From an uncultured Acidobacteriota bacterium (lineage in GTDB: Bacteria; Acidobacteriota; Thermoanaerobaculia; Gp7-AA8), in contig CALMZP010000109.1 in NCBI GenBank assembly GCA_937870635.1, positions 21,947 to 85,946 on the forward strand: a stretch of DNA of 64,000 bases, read 5' to 3'. Within the stretch, counting starts at the first letter, position 1. Each line of letters opens with the position of its first letter. The notes beneath the pieces were generated by a model. That model ran no database searches, was not told the DNA's origin, and worked only from the letters and a program-made list of their open reading frames with translations. This document shows, piece by piece, positions 22,952 to 32,035 of this stretch. The position numbers were made by a program, and so were the translations under genes.

Positions 22952-23372
22952 GTGCGACGTCGATCTGCCGAGCTCCATCATCGAGAACGCGGATCGTGAT
23001 CTCCACGTGAGAGTCTTCGAAACGCTCGAACTCGCGCTTCGGCCACTCGATCAGCTTGCGCCCCGGGCCGGAGAGCATTTCGGGGATGCCGATCTCCATC
23101 CATTCGCGCGGACGGTCGGAAAGGCGATAGCCGTCGATGTGGATGATCGGGGGCCCGGATGGAACCGGATACTCGTGCACGATCGCGAATGACGGCGATG
23201 CGACGTCGTGAGGATCGGCTCCCAGCTCCGCGGCGATCGCGCGGACCAGAAATGTCTTTCCCGCTCCGAGGTCGCCGGTGAGATGGACGACGGCATCAGG
23301 CGCAAGCTGCCGCGCAATCTCGCGACCTGCGGCGGCAGTCTCGTCTTCGGTGCGGCAGATGTAACGCGTCAC
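22947..23372 (-). CDS. tsaE: tRNA threonylcarbamoyladenosine biosynthesis ATPase TsaE
   Basis: VVHLTGDLGAGKTFLVRAIAAELG (Walker A), SPSFAIVHEYP, HIDGYRL. Confidence 0.92.
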   Translation of the reverse strand: MTRYICRTEDETAAAGREIARQLAPDAVVHLTGDLGAGKTFLVRAIAAELGADPHDVASPSFAIVHEYPVPSGPPIIHIDGYRLSDRPREWMEIGIPEMLSGPGRKLIEWPKREFERFEDSHVEITIRVLDDGARQIDVAL

Positions 23373-24874
23373 TCGCGAAGCCTCTTGATCGCCGCTGGAA
23401 TGCGATCGGCGAGATCACCGGCCGACAATCCCGTGTCTCCCATCTCCTCTTTCAACAGGTCGCCAGCGAAGCCATGCAGATACACCGCCGCACAGGCAGC
23501 GTCGAGAGGATCGATGTCCCGCGCGACGAACGCCGCGATGAGTCCGGCGAGGACGTCGCCCATGCCCCCGCTGGCCATGCCGGGGTTGCCCGTCGGGTTC
23601 ACGTATACGCGGCCATCCGGCTCGGCGACGAGTGTCTGGTGACCTTTCAGTACGACGACGCAGTTGCACAGCTTCGCCGCCTGACGTGCAGACCCGATGC
23701 GATCGGCGTTGACTGTCGAAGCGTCGTTGCCCAGGAGACGGGCCAGTTCGCCGGGATGAGGAGTGATGACGCGGGGGAGCGACCGCGGGTTCATCTCCGC
23801 GGCGTGACCGGCGAAAGCGTTCAGACCCGATGCGTCGATGATGAGCGGAAGCTCGATCGCGGACACCACTTCGCGCACCCATCCGTATGCGCGGTCGTGA
23901 TCAGGCAGGCCCGGCCCGATCAGCACGGCGTCCTTTCCCTCGAGAAACGCGCCGACATCATTGCCGGCAAACGTCATCGCCTCGACCGAGCCGATGTGGA
24001 TCAGCCGCGCCGTATCGGCGTCGCTCATCACGGTGACGAGACCCGCGCCGCCGCGGATCGCACCGCGCGTCGTCAGGATCGCCGCGCCGCTGCGCCCGGG
24101 GGAGCCGGCGATGACTGCCACATGGCCATAGGTTCCCTTGTGCGTCGCCGCGAGCCGCGGAGCGATCAGTGGCCGCACGTCGCGCGGCGTGATCAATGAC
24201 AGGGTCACGTTCTCTTCATCGAGTGCCGCGTGCGGAATGGAGATGTCGGCGACGATCACCTCGCCGCACAGCGCGGCTGCCGGCTCGAACACATGACAGA
24301 CCTTCGGCGCCGCGAACGTCACCGTCACCTCGGCCTGAATCGAAGGCTCGAACGGTTCCGCGGAGGAAGCGTTCACACCGCTCGGCACGTCGACGGCGAC
24401 GACCGGAAGGCGCAGCTCGGCGATCGCGCGGATGACGTCGGCATGCATTCCCGACGGCTCGCGATCGAGACCGGTGCCGAAGATTGCGTCGACGACAACG
24501 TCCGCGTCCGCGGCGTGCACGATCGCTTCTTCGACATCGCTGCTCGTGCGGATGTCGTACATCGGGATCCCGAGCCGCTCGCAGATCAGAAGGTTGGTGA
24601 GGGCGTCACCTTCGAGGCGTGATTTGTCGCCGACGATCAGGATCACCGGGACGACGCCGCGGTTCTCGAGGTGCCGCGCCACGGCCAGACCGTCGCCGCC
24701 GTTCGCCCCGGTGCCGCAGAAGATCGCCGCGCGATCGCAGTCAGGGTAGTGCTCGAAAATCGCATCCACGACGGCGAGCGCAGCATTCTCCATCAGCACG
24801 ATCGACGGAACGCCAAAACGATCCGTCGTGCGCCGGTCGATACTCCGCATCTGCGCGCCGGTGAGGATTTTCAT
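23369..24874 (-). CDS. nnr: Bifunctional NAD(P)HX epimerase / ADP-dependent NAD(P)HX dehydratase
   Basis: FCGTGANGGDGLAVARHL (YjeF_N) and ITPHPGELARLLG, NPGMASGGMGDVLAGLIAAF. Confidence 0.93.
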   Translation of the reverse strand: MKILTGAQMRSIDRRTTDRFGVPSIVLMENAALAVVDAIFEHYPDCDRAAIFCGTGANGGDGLAVARHLENRGVVPVILIVGDKSRLEGDALTNLLICERLGIPMYDIRTSSDVEEAIVHAADADVVVDAIFGTGLDREPSGMHADVIRAIAELRLPVVAVDVPSGVNASSAEPFEPSIQAEVTVTFAAPKVCHVFEPAAALCGEVIVADISIPHAALDEENVTLSLITPRDVRPLIAPRLAATHKGTYGHVAVIAGSPGRSGAAILTTRGAIRGGAGLVTVMSDADTARLIHIGSVEAMTFAGNDVGAFLEGKDAVLIGPGLPDHDRAYGWVREVVSAIELPLIIDASGLNAFAGHAAEMNPRSLPRVITPHPGELARLLGNDASTVNADRIGSARQAAKLCNCVVVLKGHQTLVAEPDGRVYVNPTGNPGMASGGMGDVLAGLIAAFVARDIDPLDAACAAVYLHGFAGDLLKEEMGDTGLSAGDLADRIPAAIKRLRE

Positions 24875-24893
24875 GGGCGGAGTTTATGACGCT

Positions 24894-24968
24894 ATTTTGG
24901 ATTTTGGATTTTGGATTTGGCTTTTCCGGTCGGGCCCAATCCAAAATCCAAAATCCAAAATCCAAAAT
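24894..24968. repeat. GGATTTT heptad inverted-repeat element 5
   Basis: attttggattttggattttggatttgg...gcccaatccaaaatccaaaatccaaaatccaaaatt. Confidence 0.92.
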
Positions 24969-24974
24969 TCGTGT

Positions 24975-25616
24975 TCACTCATCCGCCCACCCACTCTTGC
25001 GCAAATCCTCTTCCGTATCGATGTCCGCCCGCTCCGGCAGGGTGGCCACCGTGCTGCCCCAGGCGGCGATCCTGGCCATCGTCGCGGCGAAGACCGTGTC
25101 CGTTCCCCATGCGATGTCGCTGAAGATCGACGTGTCGAAAGCCGCGGCGCGGCATCCGATGAGGTAATAGCCGCCATCGGTCGCCGGACCGACGACCCAG
25201 TCGCATGAGTCGAGGATTGCGAAGGCGTGATCGACGATCTCGCGCGAGAGCAGGGGATCGTCGACGCCAATTGCGATGATCTTCTCTGTGCGATGAAAGA
25301 AAAACCGTTCCGAGAAAGCCATCGCCAGGCGGTCGCCGAGGGTGCCGCCGGTCTGCATGGCGAGGGTGTGCGTGCCGAATGCGTCCCGCAGGGCCGCGCC
25401 ATTCGCAATCGGCGTCGGAGCCCAGAGAACCTCGACTTCCGTCTCGTTGGTCGACGTTCCGATCGAGGCCAGCAGGTCGCGCAGCATCGCGCGATAGATC
25501 GTCAGCGCGCTTGAATCGCCGAGCGTGGCGGCCAGGCGCGTCTTCACCGCGCCGGGTTCCGGCAGCCGCGCAAAGATGAGGAGCCGTTGCGGCGCCGGAG
25601 GAACCGTCGGTTGCAT
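24975..25616 (-). CDS. DUF2064 / TIGR04282-type glycosyltransferase-like protein
   Basis: RLLIFARLPEPGAVKTRLAATLG, IGVDDPLLS, VVGPATDGGYYLIG. Confidence 0.82.
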   Translation of the reverse strand: MQPTVPPAPQRLLIFARLPEPGAVKTRLAATLGDSSALTIYRAMLRDLLASIGTSTNETEVEVLWAPTPIANGAALRDAFGTHTLAMQTGGTLGDRLAMAFSERFFFHRTEKIIAIGVDDPLLSREIVDHAFAILDSCDWVVGPATDGGYYLIGCRAAAFDTSIFSDIAWGTDTVFAATMARIAAWGSTVATLPERADIDTEEDLRKSGWADE

Positions 25617-25643
25617 CGGCCGGGAGTATACGATTGAGACGTC

Positions 25644-26408
25644 ATGCACATTGCGCTGCTGACCGACTTCGGGACACGTGATCCATACGTCGCGGCGATG
25701 AAGGGTGTCCTCGCAGCGAGGACATCCGTGCCCGTCGCCGATCTCTCGCACGACATCGCGCCATTCGACGTTCTCGAGGCGGCGTGGTTCCTGCGAACGG
25801 TGAAGCGTTACTGGCCCGAGGAGACGATCTTCGTCTGCATCGTCGACCCGGGAGTGGGCAGCGACCGGAAAATCGTCGCGGCACGCGCCGAGGGACGAAC
25901 CTTTCTCGCACCCGACAACGGCGTTCTGACATTCATCGAGGCCGATGAGATCCGCAGTGTCGATTGTCCCGATCTCTATCTCCCGACGGAAAGCACGACC
26001 TTTCACGGGCGCGATCGCTTTGCCCCGGTCACCGCGGCGCTGGCGAACGGTCTGGTGTTCGACATGCTGGGTCCGGAGCTGCCGTCGCTCAGGAAGCTCA
26101 ACTATCGCGCGCCGGAGTATTCGGAGACGATCGTCAGAGGTACCGTCGTCGGAGTCGATCGCTTCGGGAACCTCATCACCGATGTCGAACGAACCAAACT
26201 TCCGTTTGACGCGTTCGAGCTGCAGGCGCGCAACATCTCCATCGAGCGCATTGAGCGCCATTACGCCGGCGCGGAGCCGGGACCGTTCCTGATCGTCGGC
26301 TCGTCGGGGCTGATCGAGATCTCCGTCGCCAACGGCAGCGCCGCCGAACGCCTCGGCATCCGCCGCCTGGACCGGATTACGATCCAGCCTCGTCCGGCGC
26401 CTCTATAA
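25644..26408 (+). CDS. SAM hydroxide adenosyltransferase (DUF62)
   Basis: MHIALLTDFGTRDPYVAAMKGVL, DLSHDIAPFDVLEAAWFL, CIVDPGVGSDRK, FLAPDNGVLT. Confidence 0.9.
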   Translation: MHIALLTDFGTRDPYVAAMKGVLAARTSVPVADLSHDIAPFDVLEAAWFLRTVKRYWPEETIFVCIVDPGVGSDRKIVAARAEGRTFLAPDNGVLTFIEADEIRSVDCPDLYLPTESTTFHGRDRFAPVTAALANGLVFDMLGPELPSLRKLNYRAPEYSETIVRGTVVGVDRFGNLITDVERTKLPFDAFELQARNISIERIERHYAGAEPGPFLIVGSSGLIEISVANGSAAERLGIRRLDRITIQPRPAPL

Positions 26409-26420
26409 TCGTTGCAGTCC

Positions 26421-26801
26421 ATGTCGAAAGATCGCAGGCGCTCCGAGCGCTATCCGACCGCCTCGATCCCATGTCAGCTGTCGGACGTCAACGGCGAGCT
26501 GGTCGATCTGAGCCTCGAGGGAGCCGCGGTCATCCATCGCTCCCCGGTCAAAGCCGGAACCTCCGCCACCCTCATCTTCCCGAGCTACGGCGGCATCTAC
26601 GTTCCGTGTCAGGTGCTCCGATCGATCGTACAGGTGAACAGGGGCGACCACGGACCGGAATACGTCTTCCGCTCGGCGATCTCGTTCGCAGCGATCCCTC
26701 CCGACCAGGAGCAGTCGCTGCACGAGTTTCTGCAGATCCAGATCGACCGCCTCCGCGCGAAGCAGAACGAGGCGGCGGCGGGGACGGGGGCGGGGGACTA
26801 G
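26421..26801 (+). CDS. PilZ-domain protein
   Basis: RRRSERYPTASIPCQLSDVNGELVDLSLEGAAV (RxxxR and D/NxSxxG). Confidence 0.75.
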   Translation: MSKDRRRSERYPTASIPCQLSDVNGELVDLSLEGAAVIHRSPVKAGTSATLIFPSYGGIYVPCQVLRSIVQVNRGDHGPEYVFRSAISFAAIPPDQEQSLHEFLQIQIDRLRAKQNEAAAGTGAGD

Positions 26802-26859
26802 TGGGAGTTCTTCGACGCGTTCGCGTGTATTGGCTTGGCTGCTGACTTCGACCCGATCT

Positions 26860-26959
26860 GGACCTTGGACCTTGGACCTTGCGCCACGAAATTTAGTCCC
26901 TCGGTTTTCACACCACGCCGTACGGGTACCTCTCCCAAGGTCCAAGGTCCCAAGTCCCA
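26860..26959. repeat. GACCTTG heptad inverted-repeat element 1
   Basis: gaccttggaccttggaccttg ... ccaaggtccaaggtcccaagtccc with a loop of about 55-60 nt. Confidence 0.82.
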
Positions 26960-28594
26960 TCACCGCCTCCACCTCTGCGCGATGGGCATCTGTCTTCCGC
27001 TGCCGAACGCCTTCGTGGAGACTCGAATCGTTGGCGCGGCCTGGCGGCGTTTGAACTCGTTGTTGTCGACGAGGCTGAGGACACGCTGGACGAGCTTCCG
27101 ATCGAACCCGGCGGCAACGATCTGATCCAGCTCTTTCCACTTCTCGATGTACAGCTTGAGGATCTCGTCGAGGACTTCGTACGGCGGCAGGGAATCCTGA
27201 TCGGTCTGATTGGGACGGAGCTCGGCGGATGGCGGCTTGGTCATCGTCGACTCAGGGATGACATCGCCGTTCCGGTTCAGCCAGCGTGCGATGCGATAGA
27301 TCATCGTCTTGTAGACGTCGCCGAGCAGAGCCAGTCCCCCGGCCATGTCGCCATAGAGGGTGCAGTAGCCGACCGCCATCTCCGATTTGTTACCGGTTGA
27401 CAGCACCATCGCGCCTTTGCGATTTGACCACGCCATGAGGATGTTCCCGCGGATGCGGGCCTGGATGTTCTCGTTGGTCGTATCGAATTTCTTTTCCTGG
27501 AACAACTCGTCGATCGCGGCCTCGTAGGGTTCGTAAACCGGCTGGATGGGGACGATGTGAAAGGCGATGCCGAGGTGCTCGGCGAGTGTGCGGGCATCGT
27601 CGATGGAGTGCTGCGATGAGAACTGCGAGGGCATGGCGATGCCGGTCACATGCTGCGGGCCGAGCGCTTCGACAGCCAGCGCGGCGGTGACCGCGGAGTC
27701 GATGCCGCCAGAGAGGCCGATGACGACGTCCTTGAATCCGCACTTTTTCAGGTAGTCGCGAAGTCCGAGGAGCAGCGCCCGGCCGATTTCTTCTTCGACG
27801 GGCATCGCCTCGAGCGAATTGCAGCGGGCGCCGTCGAGCCGCACCAGTGTGCTCTCCTCGACGAACGGCTGCGCGCAGAAGATCGTCTCGCCCTTCGCAT
27901 CGATGACGATCGACGAGCCGTCGAAGAGCAGCTCGTCGTTTCCGCCCACCTGGTTCACGTAGACGAGCGGAACGTCGTAGCGCCGCGCGATCTCGGAGAA
28001 GAGCTGATAGCGCGCCCCGTTCTTTCCTGCGTTGTATGGCGAGGCCGAGATGTTGAGGATCACTTCGGCATGCTGCCGGGCGAGCTGGTCGACCGGATTC
28101 TGGCAGTACAGCTTGGTGCCGAGAACTTCGTCGTCGTACCAGAAGTCTTCGCAGATGGAGACCCCGACGCGATGGCCGTTGATGTCGACGACCTTGCCGC
28201 CTTTGCCCGGCTCGAAGTAGCGGAGCTCGTCGAAGACGTCGTACGTCGGCAGCAGCGATTTGTGCTGCTCGAGAAGGACTCGGCCGTTCCGGGCAACGAT
28301 CGCGGCATTGTGCAGCGGCTTGCCGCACCATCGCTCGCTGCGCGTGATGCATCCGAAGATGAGCGCCGTCGATCCGGTCGAGGCCGCCAGCTTGTCGCGC
28401 ATCTCCAGGGCCGCCGAGATGAAGGCTTCACGGTCGAGAAGGTCCAGCGGCGGATAGCCGGTCACCGCCAGTTCCGGAACCATGACCACGTCCGCGCCTG
28501 CTTCCGCACCCTCGTGATAGACGCGGTCGATGGTCGCCGCGTTCGACGCCAGGGCTCCCACAGTGGGATTGATCTGTCCGATGTAGATCTTCAT
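26960..28594 (-). CDS. nadE: Glutamine-dependent NAD+ synthetase
   Basis: Nitrilase-type domain (MVPELAVTGYPPLDLL) plus GLSGGIDSAVTAALAVEALG. Confidence 0.94.
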   Translation of the reverse strand: MKIYIGQINPTVGALASNAATIDRVYHEGAEAGADVVMVPELAVTGYPPLDLLDREAFISAALEMRDKLAASTGSTALIFGCITRSERWCGKPLHNAAIVARNGRVLLEQHKSLLPTYDVFDELRYFEPGKGGKVVDINGHRVGVSICEDFWYDDEVLGTKLYCQNPVDQLARQHAEVILNISASPYNAGKNGARYQLFSEIARRYDVPLVYVNQVGGNDELLFDGSSIVIDAKGETIFCAQPFVEESTLVRLDGARCNSLEAMPVEEEIGRALLLGLRDYLKKCGFKDVVIGLSGGIDSAVTAALAVEALGPQHVTGIAMPSQFSSQHSIDDARTLAEHLGIAFHIVPIQPVYEPYEAAIDELFQEKKFDTTNENIQARIRGNILMAWSNRKGAMVLSTGNKSEMAVGYCTLYGDMAGGLALLGDVYKTMIYRIARWLNRNGDVIPESTMTKPPSAELRPNQTDQDSLPPYEVLDEILKLYIEKWKELDQIVAAGFDRKLVQRVLSLVDNNEFKRRQAAPTIRVSTKAFGSGRQMPIAQRWRR

Positions 28595-28627
28595 GACATC
28601 CAGTGGTTCCACTCTACCGAAAAAGGC

Positions 28628-28711
28628 AACCACAGAGGACACAGAGTTCACAGAGAATCACAGAGAACTTCTCCTCTTTGTATCGCTGTGAACTCTGTGT
28701 CCTCCGTGGTT
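28628..28711. repeat. CACAGAG/CTCTGTG hairpin repeat, copy 2 (26-bp arms, one mismatch)
   Basis: AACCACAGAGGACACAGAGTTCACAG ... CTGTGAACTCTGTGTCCTCCGTGGTT between divergent nadE and a DUF1573 gene. Confidence 0.9.
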
Positions 28712-28742
28712 CGACGTCCCACCGGGCTCCCCCTTTGCTAGC

Positions 28743-29546
28743 ATGCCCGGCATGTCGGACGAATTCGGCACCGTCAACATCAAGCCGCGCTCCGCTGAGC
28801 GGTCGCGCGAGATCGAAGTCATGCGGCAGCACTATCGCCGCCACCACGATGCGCTGAAGGCCATGGCCGCCGACGCGCCCACCGAGAGTCTCGCCGGGGA
28901 GTACCGCCGGCTTCTCGCCGAGATCGAATCCGCATTTACGAAGCTCGATGAGCTCGACCATCGCCCCGCCCCCAGCGACACGCAGCCGATGAAGACCGCG
29001 CCGGGCACGCGTCCGCTCGTGACGCCACCGGCAGCAACGAGCCCCGTGGAGAACGAACCAGGTTCGGCCCAGTCGCGCATCATCATCATCGTTCTCGCCG
29101 GCCTCGTCGTCCTCGGCCTCCTCGGGTGGCTGATGTGGAGGGCCAGCTCGGACGAGCGGCCCGAAACGCCGGTGGTCGAATCTCCCCAGGCGGTCGAAAC
29201 CGTGGAGACAACGACGGTGGCTCCGGCAGTCGAGGAGTCGGCGTTGTCCGTCGAGCCTGCGATCCAGGACTACGGCGCGATCCGGAAGGGCACCCGCGCG
29301 GCCCGGCAGTTCGAGATCGTGAACACGAGCGACGAGCCGGTCAAGGTCGATGTGACGCGGTCAAACTGTAAGTGCCTCTACTACGACTATGCCGACTTGA
29401 TTCCGCCGAAAGGGAAGGAAACGCTGACAGTGACCGTCGACGGAGCGAAGGCGGCCGCGGGCACGCTGCAGGAGACCGTTCGGATCTCGGCAGAGTCGGA
29501 TGCGTCGATCACCACGTCCTTCAAGGTAACCGCTACGATTCGGTGA
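28743..29546 (+). CDS. TM-anchored DUF1573-domain protein
   Basis: Internal TM RIIIIVLAGLVVLGLLGWLMW; DYGAIRKGTRAARQFEIVNTSDEPVKVDVTRSNCKC. Confidence 0.75.
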   Translation: MPGMSDEFGTVNIKPRSAERSREIEVMRQHYRRHHDALKAMAADAPTESLAGEYRRLLAEIESAFTKLDELDHRPAPSDTQPMKTAPGTRPLVTPPAATSPVENEPGSAQSRIIIIVLAGLVVLGLLGWLMWRASSDERPETPVVESPQAVETVETTTVAPAVEESALSVEPAIQDYGAIRKGTRAARQFEIVNTSDEPVKVDVTRSNCKCLYYDYADLIPPKGKETLTVTVDGAKAAAGTLQETVRISAESDASITTSFKVTATIR

Positions 29547-29594
29547 CATGCCTTGAATTAAGAGCGGCGTTAGACATGTTCTAAACTGCCGCGC

Positions 29595-30857
29595 GTGACC
29601 CGCCTCGTTTCGATCCTCCTCTTATCCGTGGCCATCCCTGTGTTCGGACAGGTGGCGACCGGCCCGCTCACGATCGAGCGCGCGGTCGAGCTTGCGCTGG
29701 CGCGGAACGAGCGTGCCGCGGCTGCTGAGACGACCGTCGAAGCGGCGGACGCTCGGCTCCGCAGAGCCCGCACCGCATTCTTTCCGCGGCTCGACGTCAA
29801 TGCGTCGTGGCGCAACGACACGTCCCGCGATACGCGCAATACACTCGGCACGGTCGCCACGCTCTCCCAGCCGCTGTTCGACGCGCGCGCGTTTCCGCTG
29901 ATCCGTTTCGCGCGCCTCGAGCGCAGCTCGATCCGACTCTTCGCCGACGAAGACAAACGCCTCCTCGGCTACGACGCTGCTGACGCGTTTCTCGTGGCGC
30001 TCAGCCTGGAGCAGGTTCTCGCTGCGGCTGAGCATCGCCGCGAATTCGCCCGTGCCAGCCTCGAGGACGCGCGGGCGCGTTTCGAGGCCGGCCTCGTCAG
30101 CTCGAACGACGTGACGAGGGCCGAGCTCGAGATGGCGACAGCAGTCCGCGGCGTCGCCGAGGCGAGCGGCAATGTCGAGAGTGCGAGGATCCAGCTGGCG
30201 ACGTTGCTCAACACCGAGGTCGACGGACCGCTCCAGGTTCCGGAGAAAGTGCTCGCCGCCGCGGCCTCGCCTTCGGGCGTCAGCGAGACCGCGATTGCGG
30301 AAGCACAAGGGCGTCGGAACGACGTAGCCGCGTCGCGGTTGCACGTCGAGGCGCTTCGGGCGTTTGCAGAGGAGCCGTCCCGGCGGTTCATCCCGCGGGC
30401 GGACCTGACCGCTCAGACGAGCAATATCAATGAGGGGTCGATCTCCGACCGGAACAACGATGCACTGGTAGGAGTTACGCTCAACTGGCCGGTTTTTGAC
30501 GCGGGTCTCAGGCGGGCGGAAACCGCGGAACGGACAGCCGTGGCTCGCGGCGCACAGCTCGAGCATCAGCTCGGGCTTCGGAACGTCGAGCAGGAGATCC
30601 GCACCGCGGGCGTCCGGGTGGAGAGCGAACAGGCCGCGCTCCGGGAAGCAACGGCGGCGCTGCGCGCCGCGCGCAAGAATGCTCATGAGACAAACGAGCT
30701 GTATCGACAGGGACTGGCCAGTGCCCTCGAGCTTGCGGACGCCAACCAGCGTCTCTTCGAGGCTGAGGTGGCGGAAGTGACCGCGCGATATCGGATGGCG
30801 CAGGCTTATCTCGCGTTGAGGGAGGCCAGCGGATTGGGACCGCTGGCTGGAGAATGA
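29595..30857 (+). CDS. TolC-family outer membrane efflux protein (cluster 1)
   Basis: LTIERAVELALARNERA...ARTAFFPRLDVNASW; GTG start. Confidence 0.88.
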   Translation: MTRLVSILLLSVAIPVFGQVATGPLTIERAVELALARNERAAAAETTVEAADARLRRARTAFFPRLDVNASWRNDTSRDTRNTLGTVATLSQPLFDARAFPLIRFARLERSSIRLFADEDKRLLGYDAADAFLVALSLEQVLAAAEHRREFARASLEDARARFEAGLVSSNDVTRAELEMATAVRGVAEASGNVESARIQLATLLNTEVDGPLQVPEKVLAAAASPSGVSETAIAEAQGRRNDVAASRLHVEALRAFAEEPSRRFIPRADLTAQTSNINEGSISDRNNDALVGVTLNWPVFDAGLRRAETAERTAVARGAQLEHQLGLRNVEQEIRTAGVRVESEQAALREATAALRAARKNAHETNELYRQGLASALELADANQRLFEAEVAEVTARYRMAQAYLALREASGLGPLAGE

Positions 30858-30870
30858 ATGCAACAGATCA

Positions 30871-30969
30871 AGGCAGAAGGCAGAAGGCAGAAGGCAGAAG
30901 AATGAAGCGCAAACGAGTTTCCGGTCTCGGCACATGGCTTCTGCCTTCTGTCTTCTGCCTTCTGCCTTT
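30871..30969. repeat. AGAAGGC heptad inverted-repeat element; right arm is coding
   Basis: aggcagaaggcagaaggcagaaggcagaag (30871-30900) and cttctgccttctgtcttctgccttctgcc (from 30938). Confidence 0.9.
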
Positions 30970-32023
30970 GCTTTTCCTTCCTGCATGTTCGAAGGATGAG
31001 GCGAAAGCACAGGGCGGCGGCGGTGCCCGCGATCTCGCGTTTCCGGTGGAGGCCCGTCCGGTCGAATCGCGCCGCGTCGAATATGCGGTGAACGCGGTCG
31101 GCTCGCTCGATGCCTTTGAGCGCGTCGAAGTCACGTCGCGTGTGGTTGGCGTCGTCGAGCGCGTCGCATTCACGGAAGGTCAGCTGGTCCGGCAGGGGCA
31201 GCCGCTGATCGAGATCGAGCCGGAACGCTACCGGCTCGCCGTCCAGGCGGCCGAGGCCACGATGCAGAAACAGCTGGCGGCGAAGGCGGAGGCGGACGCG
31301 GGCTTCGCGAGGCGGCAGGCAGCGAGCGCGAAGAATCCCGGTCTCATTCGTGGCGAGGAGATCGAGACCTGGCGCACGCGTGTGCAGACGGCCATCGCAG
31401 AAGTTGCGCAGGCGCAGGCCGCGCTGGCGCAGGCGAAGTTGAACCTGCGCGATGCGTTCGTGCGCGCGCCGGTCACCGGCATCATTCAGACCCGCACCGT
31501 GCAGACGGGACAGTACGTTCAGCCGGGTACAGTCCTGGCGACGCTCATGCGGCGCGATCCGCTCCTTCTCCGTTTTCAGATTCCGGAGCAGGATGCCACT
31601 CCGATCCGGCCCGGCATGATCGCGCGCTTCACCGTGTCCGAAGATCCTGCGCCGCACACGGCGAGGATCACTCACGTGGCGGCGGCGGCGAGCTCCGCTT
31701 CGCGCATGGTCGACGTCACGGCGCACGTCGCGAACCCGAACCACGCCGTGCTCCGTCCAGGCGCGTTTGCGCGCGTGACGGTGCCCGTTGGAAATCGCGT
31801 CGAGGCGCCGGTCATCCCGCAGACGGCGATCCGGCCGAGCGAACGCGGCTTCCTCGCGTACGTCGTGGAAAACAATACGGCGAAACAACGAGTGCTCATA
31901 CTCGGTATGCGCACCGCCGACGGGCAGGTGGAAGTGCGCGATGGCATCCGGCAGGGCGAGATGCTCGTGATCCGGGGAGCGGAAGCGCTGCGCGACGGCG
32001 CGAAGGTCAGATTGACGAAGTAG
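30902..32023 (+). CDS. RND efflux periplasmic adaptor (MFP) lipoprotein (cluster 1)
   Basis: Lipobox FLPAC; VEARPVESRRVEYAVNAVGSLDAFERVEVTSRV; LRDAFVRAPVTGIIQTR. Confidence 0.9.
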   Translation: MKRKRVSGLGTWLLPSVFCLLPLLFLPACSKDEAKAQGGGGARDLAFPVEARPVESRRVEYAVNAVGSLDAFERVEVTSRVVGVVERVAFTEGQLVRQGQPLIEIEPERYRLAVQAAEATMQKQLAAKAEADAGFARRQAASAKNPGLIRGEEIETWRTRVQTAIAEVAQAQAALAQAKLNLRDAFVRAPVTGIIQTRTVQTGQYVQPGTVLATLMRRDPLLLRFQIPEQDATPIRPGMIARFTVSEDPAPHTARITHVAAAASSASRMVDVTAHVANPNHAVLRPGAFARVTVPVGNRVEAPVIPQTAIRPSERGFLAYVVENNTAKQRVLILGMRTADGQVEVRDGIRQGEMLVIRGAEALRDGAKVRLTK

Positions 32024-32035
32024 GGCCAGGCCACT

